From positions 3,534,001-3,598,000 of the forward strand of contig NC_064677.1 of NCBI RefSeq assembly GCF_023278565.1: a stretch of 64,000 nucleotides of DNA. The letters run 5' to 3'. The position numbers and the translations under genes were made by a program. The notes below the pieces were generated by a model that was not told the DNA's origin, did not search any database, and saw nothing but the letters and a program-made list of their open reading frames with translations. Within the stretch, counting starts at the first letter, position 1. Each line of letters starts with the position of its first letter. The DNA comes from Colletotrichum lupini. Lineage: Eukaryota; Ascomycota; Sordariomycetes; Glomerellales; Glomerellaceae. Below are positions 47,772-59,223 of this stretch, one piece after another.

Positions 47772-49586
47772 CTATACGTATGCCAGCGTGTTGTCGTCCC
47801 GGATCTTGCCTGTAGCCTTGATGGTGGCCTCGTTGCCTGCAACACAAGGGCCTCGAACAATGATCTAGTTTGCAGCGTTAGTTGTGCGGCCGGGATTCGG
47901 AAGGCCATCAAACTCACCTCTCCCTGATATTCCTGATCGGCATTCTTATGCTGTTCTGTATCTCTTAAGAGGATCTCAGTGCTCGTCAGAGGAGGACCGA
48001 AGTGCGACTGCTTATCCTCATGCACTCTATAATCGTAGTAACCAGTCTGAGCGACAGCTCCGGCAACCTTGGGCGCGGCCAAAGCGTAGATGACTCTAGC
48101 GCCTGTGAAAATGCGAAGATCGGAAAGTTCTCGTGACGACAAAGGCGGCGAGCCAGCCCCGACCCTATCCGCGACATAAAGAAGACGCAGCTTTCCAGGA
48201 GTCTTGCCGATAGCTGGTCGAGATGCACTGTTGAAACGTGCCGCGGCGGATGCAACGGGCATCACACCACTCTCTGTGAGGCTGCGGGACTGAGCCCAGT
48301 GAGCAACTTTAGCCAAAGCAGAGGTCAGGCGGTTAGTTGCCTCCTGGTGGGTCTTCAACAGAGTCTCGGGAGCGGCCACCAAGACTGTAGGAGCAACTCC
48401 CTGGGTAGCCAGAGCCAAGTCCGTGACCTTTCCAGCCACTGAGTTGAGTGCGACAGATGAGTTGGAGAACAGAGCTGCCAATGTGAGGATTAAGGTATGG
48501 ATGTTCGTAAGAGAGTCGGCAGGAAGGAACAGATCAGAGGGACTCAGGCGTTGGGTAGTTGGGATCGCAGCGAGCTGAGCGGCAACACCGGCAACCAAGT
48601 TGGACTGAGTGAAGCGCACCATCTCTTCCATGGTTCCCGGCTTGGATTGCCAGAAAGTCACCACATCCTTCGGTTCAATTTCCTTGTCGACAGGGGGCAC
48701 CTCTCTCGCGGCATCGACTGGTGCATCACGGAGGATCTCTTGCCATGTCGCAACGTTGACACTGCCGCCCATGCCTTCGGGAACTTCATTCCAGTCCATG
48801 TGAGAACTTCCCTCATCTACAACCCAGATGAGTTGGCGGAGAGCGGGGTATGCCTTGACGACCGAGTCAAAGGGGAACGCGCCAGGGGCTGTTATAACGG
48901 TATCGGCGGCAGAACGGCGGAGCATCGTCACGAGTTCCTCGTCTGACACATCAAATGGGATCAGGATGGCTGTGAGGTTCGGGTAAAAACTGCAGGCGAA
49001 AAGCGTCACCAAAAGCTCGATAGAGTTTGGCAGGTAAACGGCTACTCGGATGCCGCCCTGCTCGTGAATGTGCTGTCCGATGAGATTGATTTGACGAGTG
49101 ATGTCATCTGCGCGGCCTTAGAGAAGTTGATCACGGCGCAAAAGAAGGGTACTCACCAAGTTGATGCTCGATAACATTCTCGGAGCCCAGTACCGTCAAC
49201 AAGCGGCCCTTGCCTACAACTGGCTTGCCCTCCTCAGAAGCGCCAGTCGCCGCTCTTCTCCAGATATCCCGAAGATCTCCATCACGTCCCCTCGCCCACT
49301 TCGAAGCACCGGGGTCCTTGACGTTGAGTCCGCTGTTCAGGGGCATGCCGTGAGGGGCAGAGTGGGATCGGTAGACGGGAGATTCCGCTGGTTGGCGAAC
49401 GGGAGAGCCTTGCGCTTGACGGGCAAGCAGCATGGGATGGGTATCGGGATCCTGGCTAGAGACGATTCGGTAGGTAACGATGGCGACGAGAAAAGTGACG
49501 AGGGCAGTGGTATAAGCGTTCCATTGTCCGAAGAAGCCCGAGACACCCTCGTCCATCTGGTGCATGATGTTGTCAAAGAAGCCCAT
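47772..49586 (-). CDS. Membrane-anchored, degenerate AMP-binding (ANL superfamily) protein
   Basis: Exons 49586-49157, 49107-47918 and 47864-47772 give 570 residues. Introns are 49 nt (GTGAGT...CAG) and 53 nt (GTGAGT...TAG). Residues 24-42 form one membrane segment (TTALVTFLVAIVTYRIV), so the protein is probably anchored in the ER or another membrane. The body resembles acyl-CoA synthetases: GGIRVAVYLPNS is a typical early block and IIVRGP a typical late one. Where the nucleotide loop TSGTTGxPK belongs there is TFWQSKPGTMEE (about 294-305), followed by a normal-looking SNLVAG. The TGD motif and the C-terminal small domain with its catalytic Lys are absent; the protein ends at DDNTLAYV. It is probably not a working ligase. 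Function unknown. Confidence 0.75.
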
Positions 49587-50640
49587 CTTGGGCGGCGCGA
49601 TGGTGGGAGTATTGCGAGACGGGTCGAGCTTCGGGGTTCGTCGTCAGTTGAGGAGTATGCGTGCTGGTGGAAGCAAAACGACAAAAGGCTTTACGTGGCC
49701 CGCATGGAAAGCTCGGAGGGTTAACAAAAGGGAAGAGCATGAGGTGAGGCGGTGCCGCGGAGCTCGAGCTCGGAGGTTTCTTGGTGCTGAGCCTTGAGGT
49801 GGGTTGTGCTGGCAGTCAACGGCGGGGATCTGACGTCCCCCCCGGCTTCCGTTGTTGCGACTAGGTGCTTCTCGAAAGCGAGCTGGGTGAGGTACCTTAC
49901 TCGTACCGCGTCCAGGATTCTCCAACAGCCGGACTACTAGCACACTGCGCGTCTCCGGCCTGCCTTTCTGCGTAGTCAGCGCGGGAGTTCCCAAGCTTCG
50001 GAAAGTCTAGCCAAGTGTTTCCGATGTCGAGGCTACACTTCTCTGTATCTTCAGGTAGTCTCGTTAAGGCTGCCCCGGGTCGCGAGAGGACTCGAGTGAT
50101 CCGCAGCGGATGTGTAAGACACTTTGACAAGTTGTACTTTGCGATACTTAGGGGACCATTGCACCCTGCAGTGAGCTGTGAGTGGTACGGACCTCAACTG
50201 CTCCTGAGAAACGGCAAGAGCAAGCCACATGCCCCACTAGGCAGGAGCGCAGGTATCCACTTCGCAACAGACTACTCCCTGCCGGTTGCTGTGGTCCGTG
50301 TGGCTGGAGTATTGTTTTTCTGCCACTGCTTTGCGAGATGCTGTAGCCAATGTTTCCTGCCGCATCCATCACCATCGACAACCCGACTTGAAGCGGCGCA
50401 TCGAAGCACGCGAGCGCTCGGCGACAGCGCAGCGTCTAAGAGACTTTTTACTAACATCAAACAGGTTTGCCAAATCACTGGGAAGAGTAAGTCGCATTGA
50501 TCATGACGGACGGATGTGTAGACCTGCAGATGACTGGAACTAACTCTCGCGCAACAGGCTTTGACCCTGACTGTGGTCACCGCACGACGACCTCTATTCC
50601 TCGATCTCACCTCTCAATCTTGTCAATATTTGCTGAAACG
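49587..50640. other. Divergent intergenic region between the AMP-binding-like and POM34 genes
   Basis: About 1 kb holding both promoters. A probable 5' UTR intron of the POM34 gene lies in its right part. No other feature is recognised. Confidence 0.5.
50487..50557 (+). other. Probable 5' UTR intron of the POM34 gene
   Basis: GTAAGTCG at 50487, an AACTAACTC branch sequence and GCAACAG ending at 50557 make a 71-nt intron of typical local form. It removes an ATG (50500) that is out of the coding context. Confidence 0.45.
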
Positions 50641-51502
50641 ATGTCTTCGTCGGCGAGCCGAGCTGCTGTCAGCACTCCCGTCAAGTCGACGCCGCAAAAG
50701 CCCACCCCTATCGTCGACAGTCCTGGCACATGGAGACATCCACGCCTGAATGAGATCACGAGACGGCGGAACGCAACGACATTTTCCGAAAAGAACGTTA
50801 GAAGAATAGCTCTGAACGTCGGCTTCCTTCTCAGTCTCTGGCTGTCCCAGATCTTTTCGCGTTCATACGTTCCCGCACAATGGTACGCCTTCCGCTGGCC
50901 TCACGAGTGCGACCTCTGCTAACTAGCTGAGCAGGTTTAGTAGCTCCTTGCGCTCATATCTGGGTTGGGCATACTATCTGGTCCAGCTCATTCCGCTAGT
51001 GAACATTGGCATGGCTATGCTGCCTCTACTTCGATCGGCCGACGATCTTTCCGACATTCCCTTGACGCCCGCTCAGCGCCAACTTCTCGGACTGCCGCCT
51101 AGTTCTGCAGCAGCTACACCCGATGCTGTTTACAGTACCCCGCCACGTTACTCGCGGACGCCTTCTCTGGCAGGTTCGCCCGCGAGCAACCGGAGCTTCT
51201 CTGGTTCCCCGCTTTCCGGCAGAGGCAGCCCAGCTCTTGGAAGCTCTTTCAATGGAAACGGACAATCTTACTCTCCTTCGCCTCTTCACAACAGCCCCTC
51301 CAAGTTCTCGGCCAGCTTGAACAGCAACCGGAGATCGTCCTTTGGGTCTTCTACGAACCTGGCAGCAAGTACTGCATCTTCCCTCTTCCCTGATCCGGGA
51401 ACGCCGAGCCCCTCTACCGGAAAGCGCACCAGCGTAGGACTGAACAACAAGTGGCTCTACGAGAGAGGGAGGAGGTCGTCAGGTGGTACCTGGATGCATT
51501 AG
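50641..51502 (+). CDS. POM34: Nuclear pore membrane protein, POM34 type
   Basis: Exons 50641-50882 and 50935-51502 give 269 residues. The 52-nt intron (GTACGC, CTAACTAGCTGA branch region, GCAG) splits a Trp codon. DSPGTWRHPRLNEITRR (26-42) is the conserved start of the fungal POM34/NPCC domain. Two hydrophobic segments follow (about 55-73 and 90-112), and the C-terminal half is very rich in Ser, Pro, Gly and Asn. POM34 anchors the inner ring of the nuclear pore together with Pom152 and Nup170-type proteins in yeast; the role here is inferred from family. TAG stop at 51500-51502. Confidence 0.85.
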
Positions 51503-52309
51503 GCGACGACGGCGCACTACGCTTTCAGGGCTTAGAGGGAATTTGGAAGATGAATGACTGCAGTCAGTGGGATGGATACCTTGCGAAAGGCGTTTAGGTG
51601 TAATGTTTCTCATGGGGTGGAGACAAAGGCTGACTAGATGCCCTACAATAAAGTCAAAAAGTCCCCAGACTGTACATTAATGTTCGCATGGGTCATATAA
51701 ATCAATCACGGAACTGAACTTCAAGGGTCCTGTCTCAATCTTGAAGTAATAGACCTGTGTCATTGCGCCCCTGCTCAGATGCAGTAGCTCCAGTTTGTTC
51801 CCGTGTCAAGCTTCAGGACGAGGTAGCTGGTTGGGCACCAGGCCAGCATCCTAAGCATAGCCAACCCGAAGGAATCGGGAAACTTCAGCTTCAACTAAAA
51901 GTACTGTGAATCAGAGAGATGATTGCAGTCTGCGGCTTGATTGTTTCGGCGAGGCTTATGAGGTTCGAGAGCTACCTACCTACCCAATTCGAAGTAGGTA
52001 CCTTAACTGCATAATGGAAGTCCTTAAAGTTTAGGGTGGTACGTACCTCGGTGTGGAGGTCTGGCACGGAGAATGGGAAACGGGACGGGGACGTGGACTT
52101 TTGAGATACGCCCGGCGAACTGCCACCCCGCTCTTTCCCCTTCATTGGCCAAACATCAATTCGCGACCCGCTCTTCCGCCATTACGTAGCACTCAGTACT
52201 CCGTACGCCTCTGGGAATCTGGTGTCTGGAACACTGGACCGTCGACCTCCCAAGCTTCTTCTTTCCGTCAGAAACATTGCTACGGATAGTATGCCCCCTC
52301 TGTGACAAC
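51503..52309. other. Intergenic region, no gene seen
   Basis: About 800 bases between POM34 and the HID1 gene. One TACTCCGTA motif lies at 52197-52205, about 105 bases upstream of the HID1 ATG. Confidence 0.5.
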
Positions 52310-55189
52310 ATGGGCGCCAGCGATTCGAAGCTTGTCTTCAAGAAAGGCATCTTCAGGCTTTCTGAAGAGCGACACATTCCCGCCGATGATCCCTACTGGA
52401 CTTCTGTATGTCAGCTTGTGAGGTGTCCTCTTTGCCCGCGATACTGACCCAGCCCGCCCGTGTAGTTTTGGGAGCTTCCCGAATCCTCAGAGGATATCTT
52501 CAGCCTTTTCGCCCCCGCCGACATTCGTCGCACTCGAGACAAGGCCCTAGAGAATTTAGAAACTCTAATATTGGCATTAACATCACGCCTGTTCATCCTG
52601 CGCCACCATCCTTCGTTCCCCGATCCCGAAATCGCTCCCGAACGCGATGCTCTCAATTGCGTCCGCGTCCTGACGCGCATCCTTCCCTTCATCTACGAGG
52701 CAGATAATCTTGCAGCATGGGAGGAGCGGTTCTTCTGGGGTGCGCGGAGGAAGAGAACTAGGCAATCTGCGATTGCTGCCGAAGTGCTGTTTGACGGGGC
52801 TCAAGAAGGCCAGAAACCGCCCAAGAACGAAAATGAAGACTTCGAAGATGCCAAACCCCTCGCCGAAGAGCTCATCGACACACTGGTCGACTTGCTCTTC
52901 TTCTCAGACCTCACTCTACCTAGGCAGCCTAGTGGGCGGCCAAAAGTGTCATACGCCATCTGGCAGAGTGGTGTAGGCTGCAACACATCAGTGGCGACCA
53001 CCAAAGAATTCGAGAGCAATCGTAGCGAGATACTCCGCTTGCTACTCACTATGACTAGCCAGAGCATGTACATGTCATCAAACGTGCTTCCGCAGAGAGG
53101 AATTCGAGCCTTGACGCATATCTGCACGTGCCCTGATAAGCAGGTCGTGCTATCAGTCTTGTGCTCGTTGCTCAACACTGTATGTGAAGCAGCTCGTTCT
53201 CTATCGCTTGGCTCCATGCTGACAGACGCAGACCCTCAAGTACAATCCAGCTACCTGGCGTGTACCATACAATACCCTGGTCTTCAAGGACGAGAAGCAG
53301 ATACTGGTGACTTACACACTCCAGCTTTTGCTAGTCTTCCTGTTGTACCCAATTCCCGAGCAAAACGGCACGACTCCCAAGAACTATTACCGCCACTTCC
53401 TTGGCAGACTCCATCGGCCACAAGACTTTCAGTTCATCGTCGACGGCATGACACGGATTCTCAACCAGCCGCTCCATGAGAAGAGCTCGTATCTTCCCAG
53501 TGGGCAAACCAATGCCAGATTTGCGCCAGAGATCATCATGCTCTTTTGGGAAATCACTCAGTGCAACAAGAGATTCAGATCGTTCATCATCGATACTGAG
53601 CGGGTCCATGACTTTGTCGTGCTAACTCTTTTCTACGCTCTGGAGTACAAGAATGACGCATCCAAGCAAGGCGTTGTGAGAATGTGTGCTTTTCTGCTGC
53701 AGACGCTGAGTGTTGAGAAGAACTTTGGCGCCAATCTCAACAGAAGATTCGAAGGCCAGGACAGCTTGCCTTTGGTTATCAGGATACCTGGCTTCAGTGG
53801 CACTCATGCGGATTTCCTGATACACGTAAGAGAGGTTCTGCTGCATTTGTGTCGATCTCAGCTAACAAAAGCAAGTCCATCTACAACCTCATCACCACGA
53901 GCCAAGGCAGACTGACAGCTATATACCCGGCTCTCATGGCTGTCATCAATAACATTGCCCCCTATCTGGAGGGGCTAAGCTCGGCATCTGCCTCAAAGCT
54001 CCTGCAACTATTTTCGTCCATGTCTTCACCTTCCTTCCTTCTCGCAAACGACAGCAATCACGATTTACTAAGGTCACTATTGGAGTCGATAAATTCAATT
54101 GTCGAACACAACTACCAAAGTAAGCCTCCGTTTTAGCTGGGAGATGCAACACTGGCAATCACCTGACTACCTGGATCTTGTGGAATCCATCATGCTGACG
54201 TCTACACAGAGAATCCCGAGCTTATTTTCGCAATCCTGCGCAACAAGAAGCGGATAGAAGCATTGCGGACGTTCACCTTAGAGAGCGGTCAAGAGGAGAT
54301 TGAGAGACGAAACCGTCGCCGCAAAGAATCAGCAGCCAATGGCGATGGGCTCGAGCCAAGTTCTGTGAGGAGCTCGGCAGAAAGTATCCGGAGCCCGACG
54401 ATGTCTCATCCTCGACCTCCGACGTTAAGTGATGTTCCGGAAGAGGACGGTACGTTCGCGATTGGTGATGACGAGGACGATAGCGAGGACGAGGACCACC
54501 ACCCAACGCCAGCGCAGTCGACCACGAGCGAAAATCCGTCTGTGGCATCGTCACAAGCATCAGTGGTGGAAGACGCCGTTCCGACACAACTCCGGGGTAT
54601 GTCAGAAAAGGCCAGAGGCAAGATGCCCGCCGGCATGAGCAACTTCTCAAGACAAAACAGCACCACAAGTCTGGGCGGATATTCTGCAAGTGGACAGTCA
54701 CAATCCGGTGGCTTTGAGCCAACAGCCAATTGGATTGAAAGCTGGTTACCAGAGCTGCCTCTTCACACTATTCTTACCGTAATTCAGCAGGTGACAGCCC
54801 TGTTGCCCAGGCAAGCCCTCGCAGGAGAGTCTGCAAACCGAGAGACACTCTTGAAGATCCAAGAAATCAAGCTGGTGGGAGTTGACCCAACACCACCACG
54901 AGTGCACTCTTTTGAGTGGTCGCAGCTCTCACTAGGATGGTACGAATCGTTGCTGTGGGGCTTTGTTTTCAGTAGCGAGATTCAGATCTCGAAGGGCACA
55001 GTTGGAATTTGGAATGGTACAGCGATCAAGCTGTTCAGGGTCCAGGAGACTGCACCTCAAGGGCCAAGTCTGGCATCGCCGAGGGGAGCCGTCGATGCTG
55101 TTGGAAGCAATATCGTGTCCCGAATCGGAGCTATGAACCTGCGAGGTCCCGGAGGTACACCGCCAGCAGCCAGTCAGCGTCCAGGATGA
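52310..55189 (+). CDS. HID1: HID1 family protein (Hid-1/Ftp105/Ecm30 group)
   Basis: Five exons, 52310-52405, 52466-53179, 53232-53825, 53876-54119 and 54210-55189, give 875 residues. All introns are 50-90 nt with local-type signals. Exon 3 begins after GACGCAG, which yields TLKYNPATWRVPYNTLVF, a hallmark block of HID1. The N-terminus MGASDSKLVFKKGIF carries an N-myristoylation signal (Gly2, Ser6, Lys7), as in animal HID1. An acidic, Ser-rich insert at about 595-690 is followed by a conserved C-terminal stretch (SWLPELPLHTILTVIQQV; SLGWYESLLWGFVF). HID1 proteins are peripheral Golgi proteins needed for trans-Golgi sorting in animals, and fission yeast Ftp105 binds the deubiquitinase Ubp5 at the Golgi. 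Acceptor of exon 4 is AAG, chosen to keep the frame with SIYNLI. Confidence 0.9.
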
Positions 55190-56476
55190 TAACGCGATGA
55201 GGCTTACAGACGGGAGGTTTCTCAGCATCTTGGTCTGATCCTCTGATGCGGGCCCGTGAGGACACTGGTTAGATCATTTGACACCCGAAGACGAGGCTCA
55301 GGGGAAGATGGCAAAGCACGATAGCAACACGGCTTCAGGCTGAAGGACCGTCTCAGAAGCAGACATACCACAATAGTGAATGTCGATCCTTGCGTAGAAA
55401 AGGGTCGGTGAAGGAGGAACAGATCGATGAGAGACGGGGCCGAGAGTCCAGGAAGGTGCTAATCGCGCCATAGACCAACAGGGCGGCGCCAGGACAGGAA
55501 TCAGGCACCGAGATCGCGTCAAGGTAGTGAGCTGTGGCAAACGACGCGTGTGTAGTCGAAGCGGGATTGAGCAGACATTGGCAGGCGGTAGGAGTTACAA
55601 TCTAATCCAACAATTTCGCTCGGTGTGTGACTTTTAAAGTGCCAACAAGACCAGCAGGAACCGAAGTATCCGTGACTCTACTTCGTTTACTGCCCTGAGA
55701 ACACTGAGGCGGCACGGCGGCATGTGGTTGTCAAGTTGAAAGGTGTGGCTTGACGTGGCGAGGGCGGCATTCCAACGAGCAGGGAATGAGGACTTTAGTA
55801 TGACCAATGAGCCGTTATAACGGGCCCCTTCGCTCATGAGTGTGTTGGCAGACGGCCAAAACCTGGCGACTGATGCAACTCTGTACTCCGTACCTGGCAC
55901 AATCTAGCAAAAAGCGGTGATCATTTCCGAGCTTGTCCAGGGATTCGTACGCACCGCCACAAGCTTGCCCGGCGCGTACCTGTTCTGCGGTTCTAGACCC
56001 CTCCCGCTGTCCAGATCGCCCATTCAGAGGCCGCCTGTGAAGCAAGGGGAGATAGTTCAAGCCACAACGCCACACCTCGAACGACATGGAAGTGCGCTTT
56101 CTCTCTTCGGTTGCAAAGACGGTGGACCACCTAGGACATGGCACTTTATCAAAGTCCCAGACCATTAGTAGGTAGGTAATGAGACGATGCAGGATGGGAT
56201 TCTGTTTCCCAGGCTTAAGAGAAGGGTTGTATTAAATAGTTTCGGCTCGCTTAACCTTGTTCATGATTTTCCCCTTATAGCCTTACTGCACCCGCTATTC
56301 CTGGTTTTGGGGCTACTGTCAATTACTCAATAAGACCCTCCCCATTTGCTGTTGCTGTTGCGACTTGTTTACTTTCCGGTGTTTCCGCTCAGTACTGGGC
56401 GAAGGCGGTCGTTGATGTTCTTCATATGAGTCCTACCGGTACACTCACACGCGTATGATGCCAATTGACTCCTACC
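55190..56476. other. Intergenic region, no gene seen
   Basis: About 1.3 kb. One TACTCCGTA motif lies at 55884-55892. No supported gene or repeat. Confidence 0.5.
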
Positions 56477-58470
56477 ATGGCCAACACTCACGACTCGGGC
56501 GCCGCTGGCCTGGCGGGAGATGAGATCAGTCCTTACCGCATACATGTGAGGACTCCCAGAACTATGAAGTGAAGAGAGGGCTGCTTGGGAGGTTGGTGAC
56601 TGAGAGTTGGCGAGCTTTCCCAGCTAACACAAAGCCATTGTTTGAATCAAAGGTCTCCAGCAAGTATCTCGATCTCACGAAACAAAAATTGGAGCTCACG
56701 AGACTTCCTCATGAGCCCTCGGAACCCAACAAGTCTCGGGACTGGTGGGAGCCAAAGTCTCGAATCGAGCCGCTCATTGACTTTTGGTGAGTCGAAGTCT
56801 TACTTGATCACGTCCAAGTGATTAGTTCGACGGAAGAGGAGGCGTTGACTCATGAAAAGAGTCTTCTAACTCATCGCAGGCTCGAAAAGTACGACTGGCG
56901 AGAACAAGAGACTGCCTTCAACAATCAACTACCCCAGTTCCGCACAGCCATCACCCCGCCAAGTTCATCCTCGCCCGTCCGTCTTCACTTCATCCACATC
57001 AGATCCTCGCATAGCAACGCCATCCCCCTGCTCCTGATTCCCCCATTCCCTTTCACGAACCTCTCCCTCGGCCACCTGATCCAGTCGCTCACCGAACCAG
57101 AATCGTCATCTTCTGAAGACGGAGAGCAGCAGCTGCAGCAGCCCTTCCACGTCGTCATCCCCTCCCTCCCCGGCCTCAGCTTCAGCGATGCCCTCCCCTC
57201 CGACGACGCCTCCGTCATCCCGACGACAACAGACCTCCTCAACACGCTCATGACACGCCTCTCGTATCCGTACTACCTCGTCTCCAACACCGCCTCCGCG
57301 GCCTCCAGTCCCGCGCAAATTGACTGGAAGCTCGCGGACCACCTAGTCCGCCACTACCCCAGCAACTGCCTCGGCGCACACTTTATCAGCCCGTCCCTCG
57401 CGGCGCCGACACTCAAGGAGGCACCACTCGAGTGGATGAAGTGGTCCCTCGCCAAGTTCTTTCACGCGCCCATCTTAGGCTACCAGAGCGAAGACCTCCG
57501 CTCACTCGACGAAGAGACCCACGCCAGCCATACGTTGTCAGCTGGAAGGAGGCGCCCTCTTCCTACTTCACTCCAACCCGGCGCAGGCAGTACTCTGGTG
57601 GAGCCGAACACAACGTCCTTTGCGCTATGCGACTCCCCCGTGGGCCTCCTTGCCCTCGTCCTCAAAGTCATCCGCGTTCTCGGGGCCAAGAAGGAGTTCT
57701 CGGCCGCCGAGATCATCACCTTCACCCAGACGGCCTGGCTCCCCGGTCCAGAGGCGGCGATGCGCCTCTGGGCGCGCTGTCTGACGCACCAAGAGCCGAC
57801 TCCGCCGCTTCCAAAGCCGTCCAAGAAGCCCAACGTGGCCATTACAGTCTTCTCAGGAACTGGAGAGACAGGTGACGTATCCGGCGGGCGACGAACCGCG
57901 GACGACGATCTTGAGGCCCAGACACAGTCCCGGAACGACGTCGACATTCTCTCGCCCCAACCTGCCCCGAACCCGTACGTCTGCCCCGCCTGGGCCAACG
58001 TCTCCTACAACGCCGTCCACGTGCGCCGCGTACCCGTACCGGGAGGACGTCCGGGCCTCGTAGCCTGGGATCACCCGGAGCTCATCGGCGACGGCGTAAG
58101 GGGCCTGGCCGCGAATCTGCTCTCCTTCGACGCCAGGGTCCAAGACATCGTCGCCCAACAGCAGCAGAGGCCGGAAACGGTGCCGCTGCAGGGTGTCGTT
58201 GTGCAATCCGACTCGTCTGGCTCCACGGCCGCAACGGCTTCGAGCCAACAAGGGGGTGCAACATCGGCGGCACCGGTGCTGCCTTCCACTCCGCAGGTTG
58301 AGGCGACCAAGTGGCGACTAAGCCAGATCCGCGAGGCGTCTGAGACGCCCAAGAAGTCGTTGCAGCTGGACGACGGCGATGCGGGGATGATGCTGTCGCC
58401 GCCGGATGCTGATTTTGCTGGAGCGAGCCCGGATACCATTGTCGTTACCCCCCCCGTGGACATGAAGTAG
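56477..58470 (+). CDS. Epoxide-hydrolase-like alpha/beta hydrolase, probable pseudoenzyme
   Basis: Exons 56477-56545, 56653-56786 and 56880-58470 give 597 residues. Introns are 107 nt (GTGAGG...AAAG) and 93 nt (GTGAGT, TTCTAACTC branch, GCAG). The N-terminal 115 residues are an EHN domain, including YRIHVSSKYLDLTKQKLE and WWEPKSRIEPLIDFW. The hydrolase half keeps the fold pattern but not the catalytic signs: the oxyanion HGWP motif is IPPFP (121-125), and the nucleophile elbow (GGDWG in true enzymes) is VSNTASA (202-208), with no Asp. Pieces such as FHVVIPSLPGLSFSD still match epoxide hydrolases. A low-complexity tail follows from about residue 470. Annotated relatives are usually called epoxide hydrolases, but these changes argue against that activity. 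Confidence 0.8.
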
Positions 58471-59223
58471 TTGCGATTCAGTCTTGTGGAGCGTGTAGTC
58501 TCTAATGTTTTTACTTTGTACATTTTTTTCCCTTTGTATGATGATACCAATGTGATGCCGATGCATACGACACAAGGCATGTTCTGAGAATATAGCTACT
58601 TTAGTAATTACATTCGTTCAAAATCAGGCGCTCCAAAGCCACGTTTTTGTAAATCGCAAGTTGTGTTGGTGGTAGCGCAAGGTGATATCGACGTGCCTTT
58701 CTTTGTACTATCTCTAGTACATACTAAGTCTTTGCCCAGGTTCGATATGGAGATTTCTTGCATAAAAGTGGTCTCCTAACGTATTTTGGGGAGGGAACAT
58801 GACGGATTCCGAATTCAGCTCATACCTCACCTGCCTCACTTCAAAGCTGGGCCTTCGTAGGGGAGGCCTGAGCCCAATAATCGGGTCATAGACAAGCCGC
58901 TAAACCAAGAGGGAATGTCTATCAAACTACCTCTTCTCATAGAGAGCGGACTTCCCCGACATGAATCCTCGGCCGAGCGCTGCTTATTGGCAAGTACATG
59001 TTCAAGTCAGCCGACGATCAGAGAGGAAGATAAGTCTTGATAAACAGGTCATCTGCATAGACTCACAAAACACGAGCTAGCGAAATCCAGCGAGCTGAAC
59101 CACCTTCAGAGACGGTGTGAAGACTGAGAAACAACTTGATATTATCGCCAAGATACCTTCCTACGCTATGCATCCTAGAACCACCGAAAACACATGTACC
59201 CAAACGCCCAGAGCTTATCTTCA
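58471..59223. other. Convergent intergenic region, no gene seen
   Basis: 750 bases between the 3' ends of the hydrolase-like gene and TOF1. Contains only likely 3' UTR sequence. Confidence 0.5.
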
